Part shown: positions 27,765 through 37,076 of the stretch, one piece after another
Layout of the letters: every line of letters starts with the position of its first letter
How positions within the stretch are numbered: position 1 is the first letter of the stretch
NCBI RefSeq assembly: GCF_050286925.1
Contig: NZ_JBFWFX010000009.1
Coordinates: 26,115 to 90,114 of the forward strand
Length of the DNA stretch: 64,000 nucleotides
Reading direction: 5' to 3'
Source of the DNA: Caloranaerobacter sp050286925
GTDB lineage: Bacteria > Bacillota > Clostridia > Tissierellales > Thermohalobacteraceae
Program-made: the position numbers and the translations under genes
Notes under the pieces: model-generated
What the model was told of the DNA's origin: nothing
What the model saw: the letters and a program-made list of their open reading frames with translations, nothing else
Databases searched by the model: none

Positions 27765-28997
27765 TTATTTGTCTATGAATTTTTTCCTTAATTTCATAAG
27801 TGGACTTTCTATTTCTTTTACTACAAATGAATAAGTCGAATATCTCGGGATTGTCAAAATTCCCAGTTTTCTTACGCCGTAATTATAATCCATATACTCT
27901 TTAGTATGATATTCCCCATTTCTATCTATATATTCAATCCATATGTATGCTGGATAGCTCAATAAAACATACTGAATTTCATCTTTACTATTCACAGGAT
28001 TGCCATTAACAGAAATTATTATATCTCCTGACTTTAATCCAATCTTTTCTGCAATTTCATTTGGCATTACATCTAAAATTTTTACTCCAAATTCTGGACA
28101 TTCAAATTTAGGTTTTCCCCTCTTTTCCTTAGCCCTACCTAGCTGTATTAACCCTTCATGTGCTAAAGGCCCAAATAATGCAGCTATATATTTAAATGCA
28201 TAGACATAAGTTGATATAACAGATAATATTATTAATAAAATACTATATATAGACAAGTTTCTAGCAGATTCCTTCACTTTATTTTCAGGATAGTCGCTGA
28301 CAGCCATATCACCATATCCCAAAGCTGCAATAACTCCCATCATTACATATGTTATATTATCTGTATTAAATAATATATTCTCAGGCCTAAATAATGGCCA
28401 CCAATTAGGCATATTTACACCATCACTACTAATCGTTCCTCCAACTGTCAATAATACTATAAAAGGAATAGGCCAAAATCTCATCATATTGAATCCGCCT
28501 ACTATTTTTTGGTCTCTCTCAATATATATTGGTATTTTTGTCGAATCACCATCTACTAAAATCAAAAAACTTTCTATTAAATGTAAAATACCAACAATGG
28601 CCATTATACTTGATACATTCACTTTTGGATAACCAAATATTAAATATGATAAAGATATAATACCTCCTGCATATGAAAAACAAATAAATCGAGGATGGAT
28701 TAACATCAAAACAACTGCTAACAAAAATATGTATTTAAAATCGTTAGCTTGTATTGTAACTCCTAATAAAATAATGATTAAACTTCCCAAAATACCTCCT
28801 AAAGTACCATTTACCATAGATGAAAAAATTCTCATAAGATTTGATTTTTTGTTTATACCCAATATCTTTTTTTCCATTTTACCAATCTTTTTATATTGGA
28901 AATATAATAAAATTATTATCCCCCAATATACTGGATTTAAAAACACTTGTAATAGCGTTAAAACTAATAGGTATAATATCTCTAATATTTTTATCAT
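27765..28997 (-). CDS. MinJ-like PDZ membrane protein
   Basis: 410 aa. Multiple membrane segments (about eight) over the first 310 residues, then a C-terminal PDZ domain (VKILDVMPNEIAEKIGLKSGDIIISVNGNPV). This layout, and its place behind a CtpA-type protease and ftsEX and ahead of uvrBA, match MinJ of Bacillus, which links DivIVA to MinD in division-site selection. Orthology is inferred from architecture and synteny. The ATG at 28997 lies behind GGAG at 8 nt; an in-frame GTG at 29006 is too close. Confidence 0.8.
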   Translation of the reverse strand: MIKILEILYLLVLTLLQVFLNPVYWGIIILLYFQYKKIGKMEKKILGINKKSNLMRIFSSMVNGTLGGILGSLIIILLGVTIQANDFKYIFLLAVVLMLIHPRFICFSYAGGIISLSYLIFGYPKVNVSSIMAIVGILHLIESFLILVDGDSTKIPIYIERDQKIVGGFNMMRFWPIPFIVLLTVGGTISSDGVNMPNWWPLFRPENILFNTDNITYVMMGVIAALGYGDMAVSDYPENKVKESARNLSIYSILLIILSVISTYVYAFKYIAALFGPLAHEGLIQLGRAKEKRGKPKFECPEFGVKILDVMPNEIAEKIGLKSGDIIISVNGNPVNSKDEIQYVLLSYPAYIWIEYIDRNGEYHTKEYMDYNYGVRKLGILTIPRYSTYSFVVKEIESPLMKLRKKFIDK

Positions 28998-29066
28998 AAA
29001 GAACACTCCAATATCAAATATCTATTCCCATATACAAATAATAACCATTAGAATAACTAATGGCTA

Positions 29067-30293
29067 TTATTTTATTTTTGACTTAATTATTTCTATAGCT
29101 TTTTTAAGCTGTATATCTTCTTTAATATTATCTACTCCTATCCTCTGAACATCTTCAGGAAGCTCAACAATTACATCAGGAGTTATCCCTATACCGTGAA
29201 TATTAGTACCATTAGGTGTAAAATACTCTGAAACTGTTAACTTAAACCCAGAACCATCACTTAACGGCTTTATTCTTTGAACTATTCCTTTACCAAATGT
29301 CTTAGTACCTACTAAAATCCCCGTTTTAGTATCTTTTATAGCACCTGCTAGTATCTCTGAAGCACTTGCACTACCACCATTTACAAGTAGCACTAAAGGT
29401 AAACCTAATTTCTTAGAATCAGATTTTAAATACTCTCTTTCTTTATTTTTCGTTTCTGTATAAACAATAACTCCTTTTCCCATAAGCTCATCTGCTATCT
29501 GCGCACATTCACTTAATAATCCACCTGGGTTATTTCTCAAATCTATAATTAATCCTTTCATCCCTTTATTTTTAAGGTTATTTAGATGTTTTTTGAAATC
29601 TTCATAAGTCAATTCATCAAAAGACACTATCCTAATATAACCAATTTTATTTTCCAACATTTTTGATTTTACAGTTTTTAATCTTATCTCTTCCCTAACT
29701 ATATTTAGATCAATAAATTTATTATTTCCATCTTTATCTGTTCTAAGAATAGTAATATTTACACTAGTACCCGGTTTTCCCTTCATCAATTTAACAGCAT
29801 CATCCATCTTATCAGCAGTAAATTCTTTTCCATTTACTTTAATTATCTTATCTCCTGTTTTTATTCCCGCTCTCTCTCCAGGAGTATCTTCTATAGGTGA
29901 TACTACAGTAATTAAATTGTCCTCTCCAGGAGTTACTATTACGCCAATCCCTTGGTAAGTTCCTTTTGTATGTTCCATAAAATCAGCGAACTCTTCTTTA
30001 GTCATATATACCGAATAAGGATCTCCTAAAGCCTCAAACATACCTTTTAACTGTCCCTCTAATAAATCCTCTTCGTCTACATCTTTCAAATAATTTTTCT
30101 TAATAAAATTCTCTAGTGCCATAACTTTACTATATTTCTCATAAGTTGCTACCAAATCTTCATAATAGTCTTTTGTAATTACAACTTTATCCTTTATTGT
30201 AATCTGAATCATATTACTAATAGTAAAAGTAAGTAAACTTGAAAGTATAATAATTATAATAGCTCCATACAATGCCTTTCTTCTTGTTATCAT
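29067..30293 (-). CDS. S41 carboxyl-terminal processing protease (CtpA/CtpB type)
   Basis: 408 aa. N-terminal membrane anchor (ALYGAIIIIILSSLLTFTI), S41 N-terminal domain, PDZ (YQGIGVIV... GERAGIKTGDKIIKVNG, about 110-185), then the catalytic domain. The Ser is in NGGSASASE (about 310) and the Lys in GTKTFGKG (about 335), the Ser-Lys dyad of the family. Acts outside the membrane on C-termini of envelope proteins; in Bacillus CtpB cleaves SpoIVFA during sporulation. ATG 30293 has GAGGTG at 8 nt. Stands between the PcsB-like gene and the MinJ-like gene. Confidence 0.93.
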   Translation of the reverse strand: MITRRKALYGAIIIIILSSLLTFTISNMIQITIKDKVVITKDYYEDLVATYEKYSKVMALENFIKKNYLKDVDEEDLLEGQLKGMFEALGDPYSVYMTKEEFADFMEHTKGTYQGIGVIVTPGEDNLITVVSPIEDTPGERAGIKTGDKIIKVNGKEFTADKMDDAVKLMKGKPGTSVNITILRTDKDGNNKFIDLNIVREEIRLKTVKSKMLENKIGYIRIVSFDELTYEDFKKHLNNLKNKGMKGLIIDLRNNPGGLLSECAQIADELMGKGVIVYTETKNKEREYLKSDSKKLGLPLVLLVNGGSASASEILAGAIKDTKTGILVGTKTFGKGIVQRIKPLSDGSGFKLTVSEYFTPNGTNIHGIGITPDVIVELPEDVQRIGVDNIKEDIQLKKAIEIIKSKIK

Positions 30294-30384
30294 CAATATT
30301 TCACCTCGTAAAATATTCTAGTATTTTATTTTATTAAACATATGTAAACATTATACCACCATAGCCAGTTTTTTTCAAAAAGTT

Positions 30385-30414
30385 AAATAAGCAAGCGTAT
30401 CCACTTGCTTATTT
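30385..30414 (-). terminator. Terminator overlapping the stop of the M23 gene
   Basis: AAATAAGCAAG pairs with CTTGCTTATTT around GTGGATACG on the minus strand, followed by AACTTTTT. The TAA stop lies inside the first arm. Confidence 0.8.
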
Positions 30415-31533
30415 ACCTTTTACCCATGGTAATGGATCCACAACTTTACCATCTCTTCTTACTTCAAAGTGCAAATGTGGACCAGTTGAATACCCTGTAC
30501 TTCCTGCTTTAGATATAACTTGTCCTTTTTCAACTTTTTGCCCTTTCTTTACTAATAAACGAGAGTTATGTGCATATAATGTTGAAATCCCTCCACCATG
30601 ATCTATCCAAACTACCTTACCATATCCTCCAAGCCATCCAGCATACTGAACGACACCTTTATTAGCTGCTACTATTTTACCACCTAGAGGAACTGCTATA
30701 TCTATACCTGTATGAAGCTTTTTCTTCTTAAGAATAGGATGTATTCTATAACCAAAGTAAGAAGTTATTCTGTAATAACCCGGTGCTGGCCATAGCATCT
30801 TACCTCCAGCGTATTTAGCAGCTATCTGTTCTCTCCTTATTTTCTCTTCTAATTTCTTTGATAGCTTAATCAATTCGTCTTCTTGTTTTTCAAGTTCATT
30901 AATATTTTTCTTTAATTCCTTCATCATACTTTCTTTTGCTCTAGTAGCAACTAACAGCTTACTTTTTTTGTCTTCCATTTTCCTCTTTATGTTCTCTACC
31001 ATGTTTAACTGATTTTCTAAAGTTTTCTTTTTAGTTGAAATAATCTCTCTCTGCTCCTTCATATACTTAAGCATATTTACATCATGAGCTATTATCCTCT
31101 TTACCATATCTAATCTTGAAAAAAAATCACTTATATTCTTAGACTCTAAAAGTACTTCTAAATATCCAATAGTTCCATTTTTGTATATAACTCTTAATCT
31201 CGAGTTTAAAATATCATTTTTAGCCTTAATATTATTTTCAGCCTGCAAAAGCTCATTCTTCGTAACCTCAATATTGGCATTAAGTTCTTTTAATTGATTT
31301 TCTACTTCTTGCAGCTCTCTATCAGCCTTATCAATCTGCTCATCTAACTTCTTTATTTCTCTTGATACTCTATTATATTCATCTTTATTTTGTTTCAATT
31401 CTTCTCTTATTTTCTCTAACCCTTTATTAACCTCTTGTAATTTCTTCTTATCTTCGCTAGATCCATAAACAAAAGATACATTTATCAGCAATATAATGAT
31501 CAACAGAAATGATATCTTTCTCCTACAATCCAA
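30409..31533 (-). CDS. PcsB/EnvC-like M23 murein hydrolase
   Basis: 374 aa. Signal peptide (FLLIIILLINVSFVYGS), a long coiled coil (about 27-245, with KKLDEQIDKADRELQEVENQ), then a LytM/M23 domain. The zinc ligands are all present: HxxxD-type HTGIDIAV, HGGGI, and HLHFEV. FtsEX opens such hydrolases through the coiled coil in pneumococcus and Bacillus. It lies 18 bp after ftsX, which supports that partnership. The start is a TTG at 31533 behind GGGGGGA at 7 nt. Confidence 0.93.
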   Translation of the reverse strand: MDCRRKISFLLIIILLINVSFVYGSSEDKKKLQEVNKGLEKIREELKQNKDEYNRVSREIKKLDEQIDKADRELQEVENQLKELNANIEVTKNELLQAENNIKAKNDILNSRLRVIYKNGTIGYLEVLLESKNISDFFSRLDMVKRIIAHDVNMLKYMKEQREIISTKKKTLENQLNMVENIKRKMEDKKSKLLVATRAKESMMKELKKNINELEKQEDELIKLSKKLEEKIRREQIAAKYAGGKMLWPAPGYYRITSYFGYRIHPILKKKKLHTGIDIAVPLGGKIVAANKGVVQYAGWLGGYGKVVWIDHGGGISTLYAHNSRLLVKKGQKVEKGQVISKAGSTGYSTGPHLHFEVRRDGKVVDPLPWVKGK

Positions 31534-31550
31534 TAGCCTGTCCCCCCTTT

Positions 31551-32447
31551 TTACACATTAAGGAACTTTCTTAAAGATACAATACTACCCAAGACACCTA
31601 TTCCGATACCAATTGCAGTAAACATAATTATTATGTCATCAAGTATTTCATAGTACGGAATCATATATACCGTAAATAATACATACAATTTTTCATTAAC
31701 AACTAAAAATAAATATTTGTAACTAAAACAAACCACCAATATAGCTAAAATCGAACCAATAGCTCCAAGAAAAATACCTTCCAGAATAAATGGACCTCTT
31801 ATATATCCATTTGTAGCACCTATATACTTCATAATATTTATCTCTCTTTTCCTAGCTGCTACAGTAAGCTTTATTGTATTAGAGATTATAAATATCGACA
31901 CCAAAATCAATATACTAATAACTACAAGCCCACCGACTCTTATAAAATTCGATATAGTAACCATTTTTTCAACAATATCTTTATAATATTTTATATCTTC
32001 AATTCCTGTCAGACCATTTATACGATTAACTACATCTTCTGCATACTTAATATCTTTAAGTTGTATTATATAAGAGTTAGGTAATGGATTTTTTTCTAAT
32101 CCTTCAAGTAAATACGCTTCATTGCCCCATTCCTTTTTTAATACCTCTAAAGCCTGTTCTTTAGACTGATAAATAACGGCTAATACTCCATCTAGTTCTC
32201 TTAACTTTTCTCCAATCTTCTCAATCTGTTCTTCATTTATATCATCTTCAAGATAAACTTGTATTTCATCAAATTGCTCTTTTGTCATACTAGTTAAGTT
32301 ATTTATATTTAATACAATCACCAATACAATACCTAAAATAATTAGTACCGACATAACAGAACCAATAGATGCTAAACTCATCATTCGATTTCTCCACATA
32401 CCAACAAAGCCCTGTTTAATGATGTTTTTAAATAGTCTAAACTTCAT
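31551..32447 (-). CDS. ftsX: Cell division permease-like protein
   Basis: 298 aa. An N-terminal membrane helix, an extracellular domain (about 50-165, with VYLEDDINEEQIEKIGEKL), then three helices with MKYIGATNGYIRGPFILEG typical of FtsX. With FtsE it transmits ATP hydrolysis to the periplasmic/peptidoglycan hydrolase. The ATG 32447 overlaps the end of ftsE by 11 nt, indicating translational coupling. Confidence 0.96.
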   Translation of the reverse strand: MKFRLFKNIIKQGFVGMWRNRMMSLASIGSVMSVLIILGIVLVIVLNINNLTSMTKEQFDEIQVYLEDDINEEQIEKIGEKLRELDGVLAVIYQSKEQALEVLKKEWGNEAYLLEGLEKNPLPNSYIIQLKDIKYAEDVVNRINGLTGIEDIKYYKDIVEKMVTISNFIRVGGLVVISILILVSIFIISNTIKLTVAARKREINIMKYIGATNGYIRGPFILEGIFLGAIGSILAILVVCFSYKYLFLVVNEKLYVLFTVYMIPYYEILDDIIIMFTAIGIGIGVLGSIVSLRKFLNV

Positions 32448-33123
32448 AATCGTACACACCCTTCAACTCATCTTTTACAACTCTTCCTTTTTCTAGTGCT
32501 ATAACTCTTCTTCTCATAGCATTTACTATATCTCTCGCGTGGGTGGCCATAAGAACCGTAGTTCCCCTTCTATTTATTTCTTTTAGTAATCCCATAATTT
32601 CCCATGCTGTGTCAGGATCAAGATTCCCTGTAGGTTCATCTGCAATTAAAACCGTTGGTCTATTAACTAAAGCTCTCGCTATTGAAACTCTCTGCTGTTC
32701 ACCACCAGATAATTGGTCTGGATAACTATGGGCTTTATTACTCAATCCAACCATACTCAACACCATAGGTACTTGTCTTCTTATTTCTTTTGATGAACTT
32801 CCTACTATTTCCATAGCAAATGCCACATTTTCATAAACTGTTTTATTCTTTAATAATCTAAAATCCTGAAATACTACCCCTATATTTCTCCTAATATAAG
32901 GTATTCTTCTATTTTTAACTTTTGTAATATCCATATTATTGAGATATATCTTACCATCTGTAGGATCTTCTTCTTTTAAAAGTAATTTTATTAATGTGGA
33001 TTTACCAGCACCACTTGAACCAACTATAAAAACAAATTCGCCTTTATCTATGTGAATATTTATATTCGACAGTGCTTTCACACCATTACTATATTCTTTA
33101 CTAACATTTATAAAGTCTATCAT
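32437..33123 (-). CDS. ftsE: Cell division ATP-binding protein
   Basis: 228 aa. Walker A GSSGAGKSTLIK, Q-loop VFQDFRLL, signature LSGGEQQRVSIAR, Walker B VLIADEPTGNLD, H-loop ATHARDI. The ATG at 33123 (MIDFINVSKEY) follows TGGAGTG; a longer frame has no site. First gene of the ftsE-ftsX-M23-S41-minJ-like run. Confidence 0.96.
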   Translation of the reverse strand: MIDFINVSKEYSNGVKALSNINIHIDKGEFVFIVGSSGAGKSTLIKLLLKEEDPTDGKIYLNNMDITKVKNRRIPYIRRNIGVVFQDFRLLKNKTVYENVAFAMEIVGSSSKEIRRQVPMVLSMVGLSNKAHSYPDQLSGGEQQRVSIARALVNRPTVLIADEPTGNLDPDTAWEIMGLLKEINRRGTTVLMATHARDIVNAMRRRVIALEKGRVVKDELKGVYDYEV

Positions 33124-33227
33124 TTTATCACTCCAGTCTTTTTCTTGCGTTCTCAGTAATTCAATTCGACACAATACTTATATTTCCTTCATAATTTTTA
33201 TTCCAAATATAGGTAAGTAGTATCAAT

Positions 33228-34196
33228 TTATTTATCTAAAGTTTTATATATCAACAATAATAGATAAAATTCTAAAGCATCGCTGAAATTTCTCAAATTA
33301 AACCCTGTATCTTTTTGTATCTTATCTAACCTGTATATTAATGTATTTCTATGAATATATAATTTTCTTGCAGTTTCACTAATATTTAAATTACACTTTA
33401 AAAAATACATTGCAGTTTTGATTTCATCAGAACTTAACTTCTGTATACCGTATTTTAAAGTTTCATCATAAATACTTAATAACGATTTTTCATCTATTTG
33501 AGATAATATTCTATATACTTTGAGCTTTTCATAATAATATATATTTTCTGGAATATTAAACTTACGTCCTAGCATCAAAGCAGTTTTACTTTCCTGATAA
33601 GCTTTTTTTATATTAAGGGGAGAATTAGTCGAACTTACTCCAATTCCAACTTTTCGCAGAAGTTCTGTTTCAATGGCCTCTACGATTTGTATTAAAGTTT
33701 CTGTAATTTCTTTTGTATTCTGAATAATAATTCCAAATAAACCTTCATCTAATCTACAAAATATAACATTGTCATCTACTATATTCTTAACAATTGTAGC
33801 AATATCTGAATTTTCTGTTTCATCATAGCTCTTTATAATTGCTACTACTAACTCTTTATCTAATTCTATTCCAATATTTTTTAAAATTCTTTTTGTTCTT
33901 TGCTCATCTAAATCCTCAAAAAACAAACTTCTAACATCTTCATTTTGTTTTTTTATATCACTAATACTTATATCCTCTAAAATTATCTTTATCAAAGCTT
34001 TTTCTCTATCTGTCAATTCAACATCATGCTTTACAAATAAATAATATTCTTCACCATCTAACATAAAATTACATATATATTCTACATTATCTGCCAAAAT
34101 TTCTTTCTTGTCCACTTCATTAACTAATAGTACATTTTCTCCAATAATTCCACTTATTTTGTTTAATATTCGTTCAATCTTTTGTTTTGTTGACAT
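33228..34196 (-). CDS. CdaR/PucR-family transcriptional regulator
   Basis: 322 aa. The C-terminal PucR-type helix-turn-helix is NISETARKLYIHRNTLIYRLDKI (about 273-295). The middle has the CdaR GGDEF-like domain (ELVVAIIKSYDET, DEGLFGIII). Members respond to sugar acids or purine catabolites; here the ligand is unknown. It follows the sugar ABC ATPase but a strong terminator separates them. ATG 34196 has AGGTG. Confidence 0.88.
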   Translation of the reverse strand: MSTKQKIERILNKISGIIGENVLLVNEVDKKEILADNVEYICNFMLDGEEYYLFVKHDVELTDREKALIKIILEDISISDIKKQNEDVRSLFFEDLDEQRTKRILKNIGIELDKELVVAIIKSYDETENSDIATIVKNIVDDNVIFCRLDEGLFGIIIQNTKEITETLIQIVEAIETELLRKVGIGVSSTNSPLNIKKAYQESKTALMLGRKFNIPENIYYYEKLKVYRILSQIDEKSLLSIYDETLKYGIQKLSSDEIKTAMYFLKCNLNISETARKLYIHRNTLIYRLDKIQKDTGFNLRNFSDALEFYLLLLIYKTLDK

Positions 34197-34235
34197 AATA
34201 TCACCTATTTTATATTATAAAACATTTTTAGACAT

Positions 34236-34281
34236 AAAAAAGCAGAAGAAACTCTCTCTATGTAATTTCTTCTGCTTTTTT
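34236..34281 (-). terminator. Strong terminator after the sugar ABC ATPase
   Basis: AAAAAAGCAGAAGAAA (34236-34251) pairs perfectly with TTTCTTCTGCTTTTTT (34266-34281), 16 bp, ending in a T run on either strand. Confidence 0.92.
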
Positions 34282-34331
34282 CTTCAATATCCTTTATTTC
34301 TCTTAATTTAATAACATTTAATAATTTAACC

Positions 34332-35444
34332 CTATAATATTGAAACTTCTGTATCTTTATCAAATAAATGTATTCTATTCTTGTCTAAAGCTAATTCAAT
34401 TACATCTCCTATTCTCGCTTTACTTCTTGAATCTACCCTTGCTATTGCATTATTACCTTCAATGTTTATATATAGATAAGTTTCTGAACCCATCATTTCA
34501 GTTACTTCTACCTTAGCTTTAACAACACTATCTCTAGAAGCTTCAATAAATACTTTTTCATCATGAATATCTTCAGGTCTTATACCCATTACTACTTTCT
34601 TTCCAAAATATCCTTTTTGTTTAACAATTTTAGCTTTTCCTTCTGGCAATTTTATCTTTACATTACCAAATACTAAATTACAATCATTAACATCATTTCC
34701 TTCTATGACAACATCAATAAAGTTCATTTGTGGACTACCTATAAATCCTGCAACAAACATATTAGCAGGTTTTTCATATACTTCTTGCGGAGTTGCAGCT
34801 TGCTGAATAACTCCGTCTTTCATAACAACTATTCTATCTCCCATTGTCATTGCTTCTGTCTGGTCATGAGTAACATATATAAATGTAGTTTGAAGTCTTT
34901 TATGAAGCTTGATAATCTCAGTTCTTGTTTGTACTCTTAATTTTGCATCTAAGTTTGATAACGGCTCGTCCATTAAAAACACTTTAGGCTCTCTTACTAT
35001 GGCTCTACCTAAAGCAACCCTCTGTCTTTGTCCACCAGATAGAGCTTTTGGTTTTCTATCAAGTAGATTTTCTATTCCTAAAATTTTAGCAGCTTCTTTA
35101 ACTTTTCTATCTATTTCTGCTTTAGGAACTTTTCTAAGTTTTAATCCAAATGCCATATTATCATATACACTCATATGAGGATATAATGCATAATTCTGGA
35201 ACACCATTGCAATATCTCTGTCTTTTGGTGGTACATCGTTAACTAATTTATCTCCAATATAAAGCTCACCTTTAGAAATCTCTTCAAGTCCTGCAACCAT
35301 TCTTAATGTTGTTGATTTACCACATCCTGAAGGTCCTACTAAAACGATAAACTCTTTATCTTTTATCTCAAGGTTGAAATCATTTACAGCTGTAACATTG
35401 CCAGGATATATTTTATAGATATGCTTAAAAGTTAAACTTGCCAT
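34332..35444 (-). CDS. Sugar ABC transporter ATPase (MsmX/UgpC type)
   Basis: 370 aa. Walker A GPSGCGKSTTLRM (about 36), VFQNYALYPHMSVYDNMAFGL, signature LSGGQRQRVALGRAIVR, Walker B VFLMDEPLSNLDAKLR, H-loop VTHDQTEAMTMGDRI. The C-terminal TOBE/OB domains (PANMFVAGFIGSPQMNF, MGIRPEDIHDE) mark the carbohydrate class. No permease lies nearby; in Bacillus MsmX energises several importers from an isolated locus, and the same is likely here. It could power the importer of the orphan binding protein at 1837 (inference). Confidence 0.94.
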   Translation of the reverse strand: MASLTFKHIYKIYPGNVTAVNDFNLEIKDKEFIVLVGPSGCGKSTTLRMVAGLEEISKGELYIGDKLVNDVPPKDRDIAMVFQNYALYPHMSVYDNMAFGLKLRKVPKAEIDRKVKEAAKILGIENLLDRKPKALSGGQRQRVALGRAIVREPKVFLMDEPLSNLDAKLRVQTRTEIIKLHKRLQTTFIYVTHDQTEAMTMGDRIVVMKDGVIQQAATPQEVYEKPANMFVAGFIGSPQMNFIDVVIEGNDVNDCNLVFGNVKIKLPEGKAKIVKQKGYFGKKVVMGIRPEDIHDEKVFIEASRDSVVKAKVEVTEMMGSETYLYINIEGNNAIARVDSRSKARIGDVIELALDKNRIHLFDKDTEVSIL

Positions 35445-35604
35445 CTAAATGCCTCCTTTTACAAATTCTTTATATCCCACATATAAGTTTATATGAATTA
35501 ACTGTTTAATTCTATTGGTATAATAAACAAAAATTATTGATAAATTTAAACAATTTGCACAATAGTTATGGTATAGTTTTAATAGGTGCTAGGTACTCGA
35601 TACC

Positions 35605-35745
35605 GGCTATTCGCAGTTCGCTATTCACTTTTCGATAGGTGCAAAAATGTAAAATTGAAAATGTAAAATGTAAAATTAATTTGGTATTCGTAATTCGCTG
35701 TTAATAAATAAAAAGCTAAAAGCGAAGGACGAGTAGCGAAAAAAG
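35605..35745. repeat. Dispersed TTCG/CGAA repeat cluster
   Basis: GGCTATTCGCAGTTCGCTATTC (copy 2 of the repeat at 1735) is followed by a duplicated AAAATGTAAAATTG-like run. TATTCGTAATTCGCTGTTA and AGCGAAGGACGAGTAGCGAA then form a loose inverted pair. It fills the 321-bp gap between the divergent ATPase and cyclo-ligase genes; no gene is visible here. Confidence 0.55.
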
Positions 35746-35765
35746 ATATAAATGAGGTGAAATTC

Positions 35766-36365
35766 ATGAATAAGAATGAATTAAGAAAAAAAATACTTAA
35801 CAAAAGAAAAGAACTTTCTAACGAAGCTGTAATCTCTTTAAGCAATAAAATAATAGATTTATTAATAAATACAACATTTTATAAAAACGCTAATTACATT
35901 ATGACTTATATTGATTTTAGAAATGAAGTAAAAACAGAAAGACTAATCAGAAAATCTCTAGAAATAGGCAAAAAAATTATAATTCCCATAAGCTTAACAA
36001 AATCCAAAGAATTACTTCTTTCAGAATTAAGAGATTATGATAATGAACTTACAACTGGTACATATGGCATATTAGAACCTAAAAAAGAGTTCATAAGAGA
36101 AGTCTCTGCGGAAATTTTAGATTTAATTATCGTTCCAGGAGTCGTATTTGATAAAAGAGGCTATAGAATAGGCTATGGCGGTGGATATTATGATCGTTTT
36201 CTACTTAATATAGATAAATCAGTGCCAAAAGTAGCTCTAGCTTTTGACTTTCAAGTTGTTGAAAAAATAGACGAAGAAAAACATGACATTCCTGTAGATT
36301 ATATAATAACTGAAAAAGGTGTCAGAACAGTTTCAGTTGCATCTTCAATAAACGTAACTTTATAA
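35766..36365 (+). CDS. 5-formyltetrahydrofolate cyclo-ligase
   Basis: 199 aa. Converts 5-formyl-THF to 5,10-methenyl-THF with ATP. The basic N-terminus MNKNELRKKILNKRKEL and the family motif PGVVFDKRGYRIGYGGGYYDRF are both present. The ATG at 35766 is 6 nt behind GAGGTG; the GTG at 35757 is part of that site. Confidence 0.93.
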   Translation: MNKNELRKKILNKRKELSNEAVISLSNKIIDLLINTTFYKNANYIMTYIDFRNEVKTERLIRKSLEIGKKIIIPISLTKSKELLLSELRDYDNELTTGTYGILEPKKEFIREVSAEILDLIIVPGVVFDKRGYRIGYGGGYYDRFLLNIDKSVPKVALAFDFQVVEKIDEEKHDIPVDYIITEKGVRTVSVASSINVTL

Positions 36366-36475
36366 CCTCTATCAAATCCAGCTATTGCAGTAAACATACA
36401 ACAATACTCATTAAATACTTTAAACGAACTTAAAGGGTACTAAACAAAAAAATTAATTGCTACAATGAATAATGC

Positions 36476-36556
36476 TTATGCTAAATATTGTATAAAACAA
36501 ATGATAGTCAAGAATATAAGAATAGACTGTAGCCACATTCTAATATAAATGGACTC
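36476..36556 (-). pseudogene. Truncated copy of the 59-residue membrane protein
   Basis: Translates as ESIYIRMWLQSILIFLTIIC then FIQYLA and stop, nearly identical to the C-terminal half of the protein at 42873-43052. An in-frame TAG lies immediately upstream and the N-terminal half is missing. About 110 bp of nucleotide similarity extends past the stop. Confidence 0.8.
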
Positions 36557-36942
36557 CTATAGATATAACTTTGCGAGCAAAACTTAAGAAAATTTTTAAT
36601 ATTATCTTGGGGTATAAATATGCTTATTTGCTGAATGAAATTACATTTATACCAATCGGTGGGGGTAGTACGCCCTTTTTAAAAATATATTTTTAGTTGT
36701 ATTAATCAAAAACTTAAGTCTATTGACAGTGAAATAGTATTTCAGGCTCAAACTGAACTTAATATTACTGCTTAAAAGTATTTAATCTTCGGGCTTAAAA
36801 ATTAAGCTCTCTTTTTTCTTTTTAAGAATGAGATAATGTGACTTTTTTGTATCCATTTAATACTATATTCTGTTAATTTAATCATTAAAATCACCCATTT
36901 TTCATATGTAAGTATTAATTTCAAGATATTAAAATCAAAAAT

Positions 36943-36976
36943 AAAGAGGGACAACCTCCTATTGGCTATCCCTTTT
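36943..36976 (-). terminator. Probable terminator
   Basis: On the minus strand AAAAGGGATAGCC pairs imperfectly with GGTTGTCCCTCTTT around AATAGGA, followed by ATTTTTG. About 100 nt past the lipoprotein stop at 37077. Confidence 0.6.
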
Positions 36977-37076
36977 CTTTAGTGAACTGGGCTAGTTTAT
37001 TGTTATTAACCATAGATTGTTTTGTTATATCAACGCGAATAGTTCAGGCTAAATTATAACATAATTGTCATATTTT

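Larger units (their letters stand above)
36366..37076. other. 711-bp gap with gene remnants
   Basis: No intact gene. It holds a truncated copy of the small membrane gene (36476-36556), a short open tail on the plus strand (KLKSIDSEIVFQAQTELNIT ending near 36774), and a terminator (36943-36976). Looks like deletion-scarred DNA. Confidence 0.5.

Noticed and set aside
36656..36680. Coding-like IPIGGGSTPF on the plus strand
   Set aside because: Only a few codons, no start, no recognisable family.
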